Assembly (NCBI GenBank): GCA_965653565.1
Contig: CBFHAI010000002.1
Span: forward strand, 1 to 64,000
Source of the DNA: JALCLA01 sp965653565
GTDB lineage: Bacteria; Pseudomonadota; Gammaproteobacteria; Xanthomonadales; Xanthomonadaceae
DNA length: 64,000 bases
Reading direction: 5' to 3'
A program made the position numbers and the translations under genes. The notes under the pieces were generated by a model. The model was not told the origin of the DNA and did no database searches. It was given only the letters and a program-made list of their open reading frames with translations. This document shows, piece after piece, positions 15,854-24,989 of this stretch. Each line of letters opens with the position of its first letter. Position 1 is the first letter of the stretch.

Positions 15854-18800
15854 ATGGATTCCGCGCCGAAGAACACCGAACGTCATCTCTTGCACTTCAA
15901 CGCCCGCGACCAGTCGCACGGCGATGCCGCGGCGAAATCCGGCGGCGACGAAATACTGACCTTCTATGCCGGCTTCGCGCCGCATCGGGTGCAGCCGCAC
16001 ACGCGCGCCACGCTGGCCGACGCACGCGTCGGCAATGCCCTGCTGCAGCAGTTGCCGGACGCGCATTTCAGTCACTACCTGGAAGTCGATCTGCCGTCCG
16101 ATTCGGTGCTGATGACCTATCTGGCGCGCGCCACCGAGATCGAAGGTTCGCCGACCGAAGATTTCCTCGCGCTCGCGGTGCACGTGCCGCGCGCCGGCCG
16201 CCGCGAACGCGCGCGGCGCCGCGGCCTGCTGCGCGCCGGCGCCGGCGAGACCGATCCGAAACTGGCCTGGCTGCTCGACTCGCAACGCCACAACGGCGAT
16301 GTCGCCAACGCGCTGCGGCACTTGTCGCAACTGCCGGCCGGCGCCCTCGAAGCCGACCTGCTGCACGATCTGATCGATCCGTTCGAAACCGCGGCGGCCT
16401 TGCTGTTCCAGCATCCGGGCCTGATCAACCTGAGCGCCGATCGGGGCGGGCACATTCCGGCGATCATCCTGCGCGACTGCGTCGGCCGCGCCTTGAATCG
16501 CCGCAGCCGCTTGATCGACGAAATCGAGGATCTCGGTTCGGCCTGGTCCAAGCGCGTGCCGCTGCTCGACGAGGGCGTCGTCGTCACCGACAAGGAAGGC
16601 ATCGTTTTCAGCGTCGAAGTGCACGATCGCGTGCGCCGTTTCATGTCCGAACCGATGGGACTGGCGCTCAAATATTCGCAGCAGATGGACGAGTTGCACG
16701 GCCAGACCTGGCGCGTGCAGTACGGCAAGACCACCGACGAACAGAAGGTGGTGAAGGCCACCGCCAAGGCCGCAGACCGTCCGGCGCTGCGCGCCGATCA
16801 GACGCGCTGGACGCTCAAGGCGCTCACCACGATGAACGGCCTGAGCACCGGCGCCGTCACCTTCGAGCCGCCGCGCGAAGGCGGCTGGACGATCAAGGAA
16901 ATCTGGGCCTCCGACGATTCGCCGTCGATGAGCGCCGATATCGTCGCGGCGCTCGCCGAAGGCCGCATGTTCGCGCGCATCGACACCATCGGCCGGCAGG
17001 GTGGGGCGTGGACCGGCGTGTTCGACGCGCAGGCGTTGAAGGCAGACCAGCCGGCGACGTTCGCCGCCAGGCACAAGAGCGATGCCGTCGGCGCCGACTA
17101 CGCCACCGTGTCATTGACGCTCGATGCGCTGCGGATGGATCTGCAGGTCGATGTGAAAGTGACGACGCGAAGCTCGAAGGAAGGCCTCGCCAGCATCAAC
17201 CTCGGCATCCGCGATGCGAACGGCGCGGAACGCATCGTGTGGAGCGGGCGGCCGTCGACCAAGGGCTCGTACGGCAATCTGCGCGTCAACGTCGACAACG
17301 AATGGCTGCGCCATCTGGCCGCTTACGTCGAGTTCTACGACGCGGCCGACAACGTCATCGCGCCGGTCGGCTGGGTCTCGAAGATGCCGCTCGATACCTC
17401 GGCGCTGTTCGATCGCCACGCCACCAAGAAATACATCGACGTGCTGTCGCCGGTCGACACCATCTTCGGCATTCCGCTCGGGCCGGCGTCGACCACGCTC
17501 GATATTCCGGTGCCGGAGAACGCCGCCTCGGTGAAAATCTACTGGGGCGGGCTCGGCACCGGGACCTATGACGAAACCGTGTGCGCCTGCGGCATCACCT
17601 GCACCAGCGTGCTCGAACTGGCATTCCCGGTGCTGTTGCTGTTGATGGGCGCGTCGGAGAAGGACACCGGCTTCGTCAACACGCTGATGAAGGATCCGAA
17701 AATCCGCTACGGCATCTACGCGGTGGGCGCGGCGCTGGTCGGCGGTGGCTCGGGTGCTTACATCGGATTGGCGCAGGATCCCGGCAAGGCGGCCAAGACG
17801 ATCGCGATCAAACTCGGGCCCGCGCTCGCCAAGTTCGGCCTGAAGAAATTCTCGATCTACCTGGCGCGCAAGGCGGGCGAGGGCGCCGCGAAACGCGCGA
17901 TTCCGCTGATCAATCTGGCCTTCCTCGCGCTCGATACCGCAGTCACGCTGTTGCAGCTGGGGCAGACCATCGCGTCGATCATCCAGTCGCCGTTCTACTA
18001 CGCCACCAAGCTCACGCGCACCTTCGATCTGCGCGTGACGATCAAGCCCGATCCGCAGTTCAAGAAGTTTCCCGATCATCACGACAAACTGCGCGTGCAG
18101 GTGTTGTACGATGCCGGCAATTCGCTGCCGCTGTCGGAACGCAGACTGCCTTCGACCACGATGTCCGACCCGATTCCGATGCGTTTCAACGACATCGCCG
18201 CCGGTGGCCGGCTCAAGGTGTTCGTGTTCTTTTACGCCGCCAACGGCTGGCAGTCGGCGATGGGCGCGAGCGGCTGGATCGATGCCAAAGGCAGCAACGG
18301 CAGCTCGCTGCTGGACATCGATGTGGTGGTGAAGAACGCCTTGATTCCGCTGTCGAAGGATTCGGTCTACGAACATCGGCAGGCGCTGGCCTATCAGGGC
18401 AACCGCTATGTGTGGAGCCGGCGTGCGGCGCCGACGGCAACCATCACCGGTCCGATACTCGACGACAGGCACCGGCTGTTTTCGCTCGGCAGCATCACCG
18501 TGGCGCAGCGGCCCGCGATGCTGGCCTATTCGTGGCAGGCCAACGGCATGAACCTGCCGCGCGATCGCGCCGGCACGGCGAGCAACGACACGCTGCATGC
18601 GATGCAGAACATTTCGCTGCTGCAGGATCCGCAATCGCGCCGCAGCATCGCACCGGTGGGTTTCACCTTGCCGTGCGGCGTGGCCTATGACGTGGGCTCG
18701 TCCGACGATGGCACGGGAGCGAATTACTATCTCGATCCGTCGGGCGGCGAGTTCGATGCAGACAAGAATCCGGCCGGCGGTTTTCATCTGCGCCGTATCG

Positions 18801-19492
18801 CGCTGGCGTTCGAATCCACGCCGCGTTTCGAGCCCGGTTCGAACGAAAGCTGGGGTCGGTTTCCGCGCTCGGTCGACAGTTTCGTGGTGCATCCGCAGGG
18901 CTTCGCCGCCGCCGTCAGTTCCGATACGTCGAAACTCTATCTGCTCGAACTGGTGTCGAAACCCGGTACCAACGCCGCTGCGCGCATGGCCAGTCTTTAT
19001 AGCGGGGAGGGCGAACGCGTCGGATTGATGCTGCGGCCGCGTGCGATCGCAGTGGCGCTCGACGGTCGCCTGCTGGTGCTCGAAGAAGGCAACCGGCGCG
19101 TGCAGAGTTTCGATGTTTCCGGCAATCCGGTGCCATATTTCAAGCAGGCCGGCACGACGGAAAAATCGGCGGTGCTGCCGCTGCGCACCACCGGCTCGTC
19201 GAGCACGATGTATCTGGATCTGTCGGTGGAAGCCAAGGGTTATCTGTTCGTGCTGGCCTGCGAAGGCAACGGATCGAGCGCCGACCACTATCGCGTCGAT
19301 GTCTACGAGCCCGACGGAACCTTCCTCGTGAGCACGCCGCGCGTCGCAGCCGCGAAGATCGCGGTCGATCTGGCGCGCAGCCTCTACACGTTGAACTGGG
19401 AGACTTTCATCGGCGCCGACGGACGCACCGAACCGTCGGTGAGCATGTGGCTGCCGCCTCCGCCGCCGGTGGCGAAACAGGAGAAGGCGTGA
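15854..19492 (+). CDS. 1212-residue protein of unknown function with hydrophobic core and NHL-like C-terminus
   Basis: Start ATG 15854 has GGAG 7 bp upstream; there is no signal peptide. Residues 1-260 are soluble and charged. Hydrophobic stretches occur near 585-600, 618-640 and 682-717, preceded by a CACGITC cysteine cluster (about 576-582). The last 250 residues contain beta-propeller-like strands, including an NHL-type repeat near 1057-1090 (RPRAIAVALDGRLLVLEEGN). The C-terminus is Pro-rich. Its TGA shares one base with the ATG of a pentapeptide-repeat gene (TGATG), so the two are translationally coupled and probably act together. No known family was recognised; a toxin/effector or envelope assembly role is speculation. 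Confidence 0.8.
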   Translation: MDSAPKNTERHLLHFNARDQSHGDAAAKSGGDEILTFYAGFAPHRVQPHTRATLADARVGNALLQQLPDAHFSHYLEVDLPSDSVLMTYLARATEIEGSPTEDFLALAVHVPRAGRRERARRRGLLRAGAGETDPKLAWLLDSQRHNGDVANALRHLSQLPAGALEADLLHDLIDPFETAAALLFQHPGLINLSADRGGHIPAIILRDCVGRALNRRSRLIDEIEDLGSAWSKRVPLLDEGVVVTDKEGIVFSVEVHDRVRRFMSEPMGLALKYSQQMDELHGQTWRVQYGKTTDEQKVVKATAKAADRPALRADQTRWTLKALTTMNGLSTGAVTFEPPREGGWTIKEIWASDDSPSMSADIVAALAEGRMFARIDTIGRQGGAWTGVFDAQALKADQPATFAARHKSDAVGADYATVSLTLDALRMDLQVDVKVTTRSSKEGLASINLGIRDANGAERIVWSGRPSTKGSYGNLRVNVDNEWLRHLAAYVEFYDAADNVIAPVGWVSKMPLDTSALFDRHATKKYIDVLSPVDTIFGIPLGPASTTLDIPVPENAASVKIYWGGLGTGTYDETVCACGITCTSVLELAFPVLLLLMGASEKDTGFVNTLMKDPKIRYGIYAVGAALVGGGSGAYIGLAQDPGKAAKTIAIKLGPALAKFGLKKFSIYLARKAGEGAAKRAIPLINLAFLALDTAVTLLQLGQTIASIIQSPFYYATKLTRTFDLRVTIKPDPQFKKFPDHHDKLRVQVLYDAGNSLPLSERRLPSTTMSDPIPMRFNDIAAGGRLKVFVFFYAANGWQSAMGASGWIDAKGSNGSSLLDIDVVVKNALIPLSKDSVYEHRQALAYQGNRYVWSRRAAPTATITGPILDDRHRLFSLGSITVAQRPAMLAYSWQANGMNLPRDRAGTASNDTLHAMQNISLLQDPQSRRSIAPVGFTLPCGVAYDVGSSDDGTGANYYLDPSGGEFDADKNPAGGFHLRRIALAFESTPRFEPGSNESWGRFPRSVDSFVVHPQGFAAAVSSDTSKLYLLELVSKPGTNAAARMASLYSGEGERVGLMLRPRAIAVALDGRLLVLEEGNRRVQSFDVSGNPVPYFKQAGTTEKSAVLPLRTTGSSSTMYLDLSVEAKGYLFVLACEGNGSSADHYRVDVYEPDGTFLVSTPRVAAAKIAVDLARSLYTLNWETFIGADGRTEPSVSMWLPPPPPVAKQEKA

Positions 19493-21276
19493 TGCTCATC
19501 TTCGAAGGCGTCATCGGTATCGCCGACACCCGGATACTGCTGCGCGCCAACATCGACGAACAGGCGCTGTATATGCAGGCGCCGGGCGGAGCGATCGTGC
19601 TGCGGGTGTCGGACATGACCTACCTGCCGCCGGAAGGCCGCGATCTGTTCGCGCTGATCAAATTGATCTACGGCGAACTGCAAAGCCCACCGCGCGCAGG
19701 CGGTGCTTCGGTGCTGCGTTCCCTGGTCGGCGACATGCCGATACCCAACTACAACCTGCCGTCGTTCATGCTGGTGACACCCGGTATCACGGCGATGAAG
19801 CTGACTCGCCGCTGCGATTCCGGCGACTTCTCGCCGGTCGCCGGCGTGCCGGTAGATCTGTCCGGCGCCGATCTGTCGGGCGTGGTGTTCGGCGCGGTGG
19901 ATTTTTCGCCGGCCATCCTCACCGGAACGAACTTCGCCTACGCCACGCTCGGTCAGGCGCGCTTCGGCAAAACCCAGTTGGCCGGCCGCAATCTCGAACA
20001 TGCGTCCCTGATCGGTGCCGACCTGCGCAATCTGGACCTGACCGGCACCATTTTCGACAATGCGCAACTGAGCCGCGCGCAATTGCAGAACACGACGCTC
20101 GTCGGTGCCAAGTTCCGCAAGACGCAATTCGACGGTGCCGATTTCTATTGTGCCAATGCCACCGGCGCGGTGTTCGACGGCGCCACCGCGATCAAACCGA
20201 TTTTCCTCGGCACGACGCTGACCAACTCCACTTTTGTCGGAGCTCGACTGGCCAACGCCGCCTTCAACGGCGCCACGCTCGATCGCACCTCGTTCAAGGA
20301 CGCGCTGCTCGCCGGCGCCAGTTTTTCGGCGCGCGGCGACGGCACGGCGGTGGCGCGATTGACGTCGGTCGATTTCGACAACACGGATTTGCGCTCCGCC
20401 GACTTCACCGGCGTGACCTTGAACACGGGCTCGCCGCCGGCCCACCCTCCGCGTTTCGGCACAAGTGTCGACACGCGCACGAGCTTCGTGCGCGCCATCG
20501 TCGCCACGAAACTGATCGGCACCGACTGGTCGTACATCGACGCCACCGGCGCGACTTTCACCACCGATGCTTCGCTCGACGGCAGCAAGCTCACCGCCGT
20601 GCACGCGATCCTGCCCAAGATGAGCTTCGCCGGCCGCAAGCTGCCCGATGCCGATTTCAGTTCGGCCGATCTGCGGCAGGCGCGTTTCGGCGAGTGCGCG
20701 CTGAAGGATGCGAAGTTCAACCAGGCCGTGCTCGAAGGCGCCGATTTCACCAGCGCCAATCTCGAAGGGGCGGATTTCACCAGTGCGAATCTGGTGTCGT
20801 CGGTGTTCGCGAAGGCGTGGTTGTCGGGAGCGAAGTTCGAACGCTCGGTGCTGGCCAGTACCAATTTTTCCTCGGCGATGCTGGCCCAGGTGAGCTTCAC
20901 CGGTATTCAAGGACGCAGTCTCTCCGGCGTGAATTTCGCCGGCGCCTGCCTGGTGTCGGCCGACTTCAAGGATGTCGCCGCGCCACGCGCCGGCAGCACG
21001 CAAACCAACTTTTCCACCGCCTGCCTGGCCGGCGCCGATTTCACCGGCGCCACCTTGAGCGACGTGATGCTCACCGGCGCGCAGCTCTCGTCGCGCGCCG
21101 GCGAACTCAAGGTCAGTCATCCCGTGCGCACGGCCGGCAAGGTGTTTTCCTACGACAAAACCAGACTGCTGTCGCGCGCCACGGGCCCGGATACCACGTG
21201 CCCGGATGGCAACGGCGGCGTCTGCTCGGACGAGCGGCTTTTTTCGCGCGCGGTGCCGGCGGAGTGGAAGCCTTAG
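19492..21276 (+). CDS. pentapeptide-repeat protein
   Basis: A 594-residue protein. The ATG at 19492 overlaps the stop of the upstream gene, with GGAGAAGG just before it, and is preferred over an in-frame ATG at 19447. Residues 1-118 form a non-repeat N-terminal domain. From about 120 to 540 most residues follow A(D/N)LXX or A(D/N)FXX pentapeptides (SGADLSGVVF, EGADFTSANL), predicting a long right-handed quadrilateral beta-helix. An interruption near 325-345 separates two helix blocks. Such proteins can mimic DNA or act as scaffolds; here the fixed partner is the 1212-residue protein. Confidence 0.9.
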   Translation: MLIFEGVIGIADTRILLRANIDEQALYMQAPGGAIVLRVSDMTYLPPEGRDLFALIKLIYGELQSPPRAGGASVLRSLVGDMPIPNYNLPSFMLVTPGITAMKLTRRCDSGDFSPVAGVPVDLSGADLSGVVFGAVDFSPAILTGTNFAYATLGQARFGKTQLAGRNLEHASLIGADLRNLDLTGTIFDNAQLSRAQLQNTTLVGAKFRKTQFDGADFYCANATGAVFDGATAIKPIFLGTTLTNSTFVGARLANAAFNGATLDRTSFKDALLAGASFSARGDGTAVARLTSVDFDNTDLRSADFTGVTLNTGSPPAHPPRFGTSVDTRTSFVRAIVATKLIGTDWSYIDATGATFTTDASLDGSKLTAVHAILPKMSFAGRKLPDADFSSADLRQARFGECALKDAKFNQAVLEGADFTSANLEGADFTSANLVSSVFAKAWLSGAKFERSVLASTNFSSAMLAQVSFTGIQGRSLSGVNFAGACLVSADFKDVAAPRAGSTQTNFSTACLAGADFTGATLSDVMLTGAQLSSRAGELKVSHPVRTAGKVFSYDKTRLLSRATGPDTTCPDGNGGVCSDERLFSRAVPAEWKP

Positions 21277-21316
21277 ACGATGGCCAGGTGGAAGCCGTAG
21301 CAACAAGCCTCACCGT

Positions 21317-21334
21317 CATGCCCGCGCGGGCATG
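21317..21334. repeat. 18-bp perfect palindrome between convergent genes
   Basis: CATGCCCGCGCGGGCATG is fully self-complementary and lies between the convergent pentapeptide-repeat and epimerase genes. It resembles the interspersed GTCAT-n-CCCGC palindromes at 150-314. It could act as a bidirectional hairpin, but no T-run follows within 8 bp. Confidence 0.6.
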
Positions 21335-21398
21335 GCGGAAGGTTAGGGCGCTTTTACGAACGAAAGGTTTCGACAGGCCGATACCGTCAAAGCATCGC

Positions 21399-22550
21399 TC
21401 AGGACGCCCGTGTCCCACCCTTCGCATGCCAAGCCTGCAGCAATTCGGCTTCGCGCTCGCGCGGAATCCCCGCATTCAACTTGGCCTGCCGTTCGGCCGG
21501 CAGGCTGCGGAACCATGCAAGCAGATCAGCAACCGTCGTGGCAAGCGGACGGAACGTAAGTCCGGCTTCGATCGCGCGCGCGTTGCTCACTTGCCCGTAG
21601 CCCGCATAGGGATTGTCCTTCGACGGCACCCAGATTGGCAGTTGCACTTGCTGTTCTTCCAGGAACGAAGCCGGCACGTGCGTGTACTTGATCGGCCCAC
21701 CGGTGACGGCATGGCAGCCGTGCAGCATCGTGTCCATCGTCAATGTGTAGTCCGGCCCGACGGCATTGAAGGTGCCGAAGCGACGCGCTTCCGCCAATCG
21801 CACCATCCACTCGCCCAGATCGCGGCCATCGATGATCTGCACTGGGTCCGTGCCATCGCCCGGAACTAGCATTTCGCCGCCCTGGGCGACGCGATGCGGC
21901 CAATAGGTGAAGCGATCGGTTTCGTCGCGTGGTCCGACGATGTAGCCGGGACGCACGATGGTGACCTTGTCGCCGAACTGCTTGCGCGCTTCCTGTTCGC
22001 TCAGCGCCTTCAACGCGCCGTACAGATTCTCGATGTCGGCGCGCATCGTTTCCTGCGTCTCGGCCATCGCGTCCTTGCCTTTGTAAGCGGCGAGGGCGGC
22101 GTCTTCGTTGATGCCAGGCTTCGACCCATCGGCGTATACCGAAATCGTCGAGATGAAGAGGTAGTGACCGACCTTGTCCTTCAGCAGGCGGCCGGCATCG
22201 CGCACCCACACCGGCAGGCTGGTGGGGTTGTCGATGCACACGTCCCACTCGCGTTCTTCCAGCGATTTCAGATCGCCGGTGTTGCGATCGCCGTGCAGTT
22301 GTTCGACTTCGCCCGGCCACTCCGGCGACGGCCGCTTGCCGCGATTGAACAGCGTGACTTTGTGTCCGCGCGCGAGCGCGTAGTTGACTTGGAACGGGCC
22401 GGTGAATCCGGTGCCGCCGAGGATCAGGATGCGCAGCGGTTTGTCGGCGCGCGCGATGGCCGGCGAGGGCGATGCGGCAGAAGCGGGCAGTGCAGCGGCA
22501 GCCGCGGCAAGCGCGCTGAGCTTGATCAGATCACGACGGGAAAACGGCAT
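21399..22550 (-). CDS. Tat-exported NAD-dependent epimerase/dehydratase-like protein
   Basis: A 383-residue protein. The start at 22550 is fixed by AGGAG 7 bp upstream and by the Tat signal SRRDLIKLSALAAAAAALP at residues 4-22; an in-frame ORF extends 58 codons further without support. The Rossmann motif LILGGTGFTGP (about residues 48-58) identifies an extended SDR/NAD-epimerase fold. FISTISVYADG carries the Ser/Thr of the catalytic region, and GPRDETDRFTYW and NAVGPDYTL are later motifs. Tat export of a folded NAD(P)-binding protein is consistent with cofactor loading in the cytoplasm. Substrate unknown. It diverges from the DUF1579-like gene. Confidence 0.88.
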   Translation of the reverse strand: MPFSRRDLIKLSALAAAAAALPASAASPSPAIARADKPLRILILGGTGFTGPFQVNYALARGHKVTLFNRGKRPSPEWPGEVEQLHGDRNTGDLKSLEEREWDVCIDNPTSLPVWVRDAGRLLKDKVGHYLFISTISVYADGSKPGINEDAALAAYKGKDAMAETQETMRADIENLYGALKALSEQEARKQFGDKVTIVRPGYIVGPRDETDRFTYWPHRVAQGGEMLVPGDGTDPVQIIDGRDLGEWMVRLAEARRFGTFNAVGPDYTLTMDTMLHGCHAVTGGPIKYTHVPASFLEEQQVQLPIWVPSKDNPYAGYGQVSNARAIEAGLTFRPLATTVADLLAWFRSLPAERQAKLNAGIPREREAELLQAWHAKGGTRAS

Positions 22551-22695
22551 GGACGACTCCTGCGGACGCGGACGAAGCCGCATTGTCACCGGCCGCGGCC
22601 GCGCCGACCCATGGCGGAAGTCGGGGGTAAGCCGCGGCGGCGTATACTCGCCGACGCTGTAGATCGCATCTTTTCTTACACAAGAGGAGGCACGC

Positions 22696-23298
22696 ATGAT
22701 CCGCACGTCCGCAATCCGTCTCATCCCCCTGGCCCTGGCGTTCGCATTGCCGGTTTGCGCGCAGGAAGGCGCACCGCAGATGACGCCCCAGCAGCAGGCC
22801 GAAATGGAGGCCTACCAGAAAGCCGGCACGCCCGGCGCCACGCACGCCGCAATCGCGAAAGCGGCCGGCAGCTACGACCTGCAGATCAAGAGCTGGCACG
22901 CGCCCGGCACCGACCCAATGATCGAAAAAGGCACCGCCACCCGCACCATGGTGCTCGGCGGCCGCGTGCTGGTCGAAGACATCAATGCCACCATGATGGG
23001 CCAGCCGTTCACCGGCCACGGCATGCACGGCTACGACAACGTCACCGGCAAACACTGGTCGACCTGGAACGACAGCATGTCGACCGGCCTGATGGTGAGC
23101 GAAGGCAGTTGCGACGCGAACCAGGCCTGCACCTTCACCGGCAGCTGGAACGACCCGCTGAAGAAAACCAAAGTCACCTCCCGCATGACCACGCGCTGGA
23201 CCGACGCCTCGACCGAAATCTTCGAGATGTACGCCCCGGGGCCGGACGGCAAAGAGATGAAGATGATGGAGATTACTTACACGAAGAAGGCGTCGTAG
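22696..23298 (+). CDS. secreted DUF1579-like protein
   Basis: A 200-residue protein with AGGAGG 9 bp before ATG 22696 and a signal peptide of about 22 residues ending VCAQ. The mature part resembles DUF1579 proteins: GSYDLQIKSWHAPG near the start, the RTMVLGGRVLVEDI core, YDNVTGKHWSTW, then a beta-rich barrel ending in MEITYTKK. The biochemical function of this family is unknown. It is the last gene assigned to the host. Confidence 0.85.
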   Translation: MIRTSAIRLIPLALAFALPVCAQEGAPQMTPQQQAEMEAYQKAGTPGATHAAIAKAAGSYDLQIKSWHAPGTDPMIEKGTATRTMVLGGRVLVEDINATMMGQPFTGHGMHGYDNVTGKHWSTWNDSMSTGLMVSEGSCDANQACTFTGSWNDPLKKTKVTSRMTTRWTDASTEIFEMYAPGPDGKEMKMMEITYTKKAS

Positions 23299-23377
23299 CG
23301 GGGGCTTGAACGCTGCAGTCTGCGAAGGATTGGTACAAGCGCGGCGACCAAGCGGTCGGCGTCAAGGTCAGGAAGAA

Positions 23378-23404
23378 CGCCCGGCTCGTGCCGGGCGTTT
23401 CTTT
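23378..23404 (+). terminator. intrinsic terminator at the host/prophage junction
   Basis: CGCCCGGC (23378-23385), loop TCGT, GCCGGGCG (23390-23397), then TTTCTTT. The 8-bp perfect GC stem with a U-rich tail ends the DUF1579 transcript or guards the left edge of the prophage. Confidence 0.8.
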
Positions 23405-23574
23405 ATCTGACATAATAGACAGTGACTTAGGTTATTGACTCGATCTAGCGCCGGGGGCTCCTCGGTGCAAGGGATTGAATTCGCAGGGCTGATTTGCGTC
23501 GGCCGGCAGCAGGATAGCGCAGCGCCGCCAGGCGTAACGGAAGCGCGAGTTTCACCGCAGGCGGGCCGTCCGTA
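23405..23574. other. prophage left-edge non-coding region
   Basis: About 170 bp without a plausible ORF; a candidate place for attL. No tRNA fragment was recognised, so integration into a tRNA 3' end is not supported on this side. Confidence 0.4.
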
Positions 23575-24534
23575 ATGGATTGGTTCCGCCACTACAACGG
23601 CGCCACATGCGACGCCAAATGGCTCACGATCGGCAGGCTGGTGGGTTGCCCGCCCGGCATCGTGTCGAACGTGTTCGCGGCGCTCATGGAGCACGCCAAC
23701 CAGCAGCGCCCGCGCGGTAGCGTCGAGGGCTGGGATGTTGAAACCTACGTCGAGTTCAGCGGCTTTGATGCCGACGTGGTCGACCGCGTGTTCGAACAAC
23801 TGCACGTGCGCCGGCTCATTGTGGATGGCCGGTTGCGGGCGTGGGACAAGCGGAACGCCAACAAGACCGACAAGACGGCAGCCGAGCGCAAGCGCAACGA
23901 GCGCGAGCGCAAGCGCGCTGCCGCAGCAGGGGGTGAGGTCACGACAAGTCACGGCGTGACAGGCGCCGCCGGAACCAGTCACGCCACGTCACGCCATGTC
24001 ACGCCTCAAGATAGACAGAGCGAAGCTCTGGCTATCGTAGGTAATGCTTCTAGCTCTGATAGCTCTTGCTCTGTAGGCAACTCTCAAAGCAAAAGCAAAG
24101 CAGACGCGCGTGCGTTGAATGAGCAGGAAGTGCTGCAGAAGCTCGAAGCCGCCAACGCGTCGGGCGGCTTCGTCCATCGGTGGAAGCACGCGAGCGACGT
24201 GCAGCGCTGGGTACGCAACGGCGTAACCGAGGCACACATCGAGGCCGCGATCGCACTCGGGATTGCAAAGCGCAAGAAGGCGCAATCAACCCAACCGCTG
24301 AACATCGGGTTCCTCGACGCGATCCTGGGCGATGTCATGGGCCAGGCAGCGCCACACCCGACCGCAGGCAGTTCGCCCGCGGTTCGGGATACGGCGGAAA
24401 CCGAGTTCAGAAATGCGGTGGAAGCGTGGAACGGATTCGTGCAGCGCGGCGGATGCACGCGGGAGCAGGCTGACGACGAAATCGCAAAGGCGCGTGCGAA
24501 GCTCGAAGCGAAGCGCGCAGGGGCGATCGCATGA
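23575..24534 (+). CDS. phage replication-type HTH protein (O/DUF1376-like)
   Basis: A 319-residue protein. The N-terminus (MDWFRHYNGATCDAKWLTIG, residues 1-95) looks like the winged-helix domain of phage replication initiators that open with a short-peptide 'WFR/WYK' motif. A Lys/Arg-rich coil (100-125), a Ser-rich low-complexity linker (130-180) and a C-terminal helical domain follow. No Shine-Dalgarno is obvious at ATG 23575. It is the first gene of the prophage on this side; initiation of phage DNA replication is inferred. Confidence 0.75.
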   Translation: MDWFRHYNGATCDAKWLTIGRLVGCPPGIVSNVFAALMEHANQQRPRGSVEGWDVETYVEFSGFDADVVDRVFEQLHVRRLIVDGRLRAWDKRNANKTDKTAAERKRNERERKRAAAAGGEVTTSHGVTGAAGTSHATSRHVTPQDRQSEALAIVGNASSSDSSCSVGNSQSKSKADARALNEQEVLQKLEAANASGGFVHRWKHASDVQRWVRNGVTEAHIEAAIALGIAKRKKAQSTQPLNIGFLDAILGDVMGQAAPHPTAGSSPAVRDTAETEFRNAVEAWNGFVQRGGCTREQADDEIAKARAKLEAKRAGAIA

Positions 24535-24989
24535 ACCGATGCGCTTCCCTCGCTCGTTCCGTCTTGAACCGCCGCACATGCTTGACTGTTCGGCCTTGCC
24601 GAAACCTACCCAGCGCATCGGCTGTTCCGCTCTGCGGCCCAAGCCAGACGCGGGCAGAGCCAACCCAAGCCGCTGCGCACACGACCGCGGGCCGGGGCCT
24701 TGAGCGGTTCGGTTCAGACTCCGAAAGCTTCGGGGGCTGGCCGCGTAACTCATTGACCGCGAAGGGCCTGCGGCGTCCGGTCCGGGACGGGGCAGGACAG
24801 GGGGCCCCCACCCCCCATCGAAAGCACATTGCAACCTGCACGACCCCCGTAACCGGTGGGCTCTCGAAAAATGGAAGGGGGTCCGGGGGAAACCGCCGCC
24901 GCGCCGATCGCGGCGAACGTCGGCGAATGGCCGACGCGCGAGCCGTTTGGTCCGTGGGCGCGCGCGTGCGCGCCGGGGTGCACCCATGA
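24531..24989 (+). CDS. possible small Arg-rich protein, doubtful
   Basis: A 152-codon ORF whose ATG overlaps the preceding stop (ATGA) and whose TGA overlaps the recombinase ATG (ATGA). This double overlap favours coding. Against it, the protein is low-complexity, Arg/Gly/Ser-rich, without recognisable fold. If it is not a gene, 24535-24985 is a 450-bp non-coding stretch. Confidence 0.35.
   Translation: MNRCASLARSVLNRRTCLTVRPCRNLPSASAVPLCGPSQTRAEPTQAAAHTTAGRGLERFGSDSESFGGWPRNSLTAKGLRRPVRDGAGQGAPTPHRKHIATCTTPVTGGLSKNGRGSGGNRRRADRGERRRMADARAVWSVGARVRAGVHP

Noticed and set aside
16117..19288. Several minus-strand ORFs in the 1212-aa gene
   Set aside because: Antisense shadows with Arg/His-rich composition and no initiation signals.
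24332..24989. Overlapping ORFs on both strands around the recombinase start
   Set aside because: Shadows of the recombinase and replication genes; only the ATGA-linked 24531-24989 ORF was kept, at low confidence.
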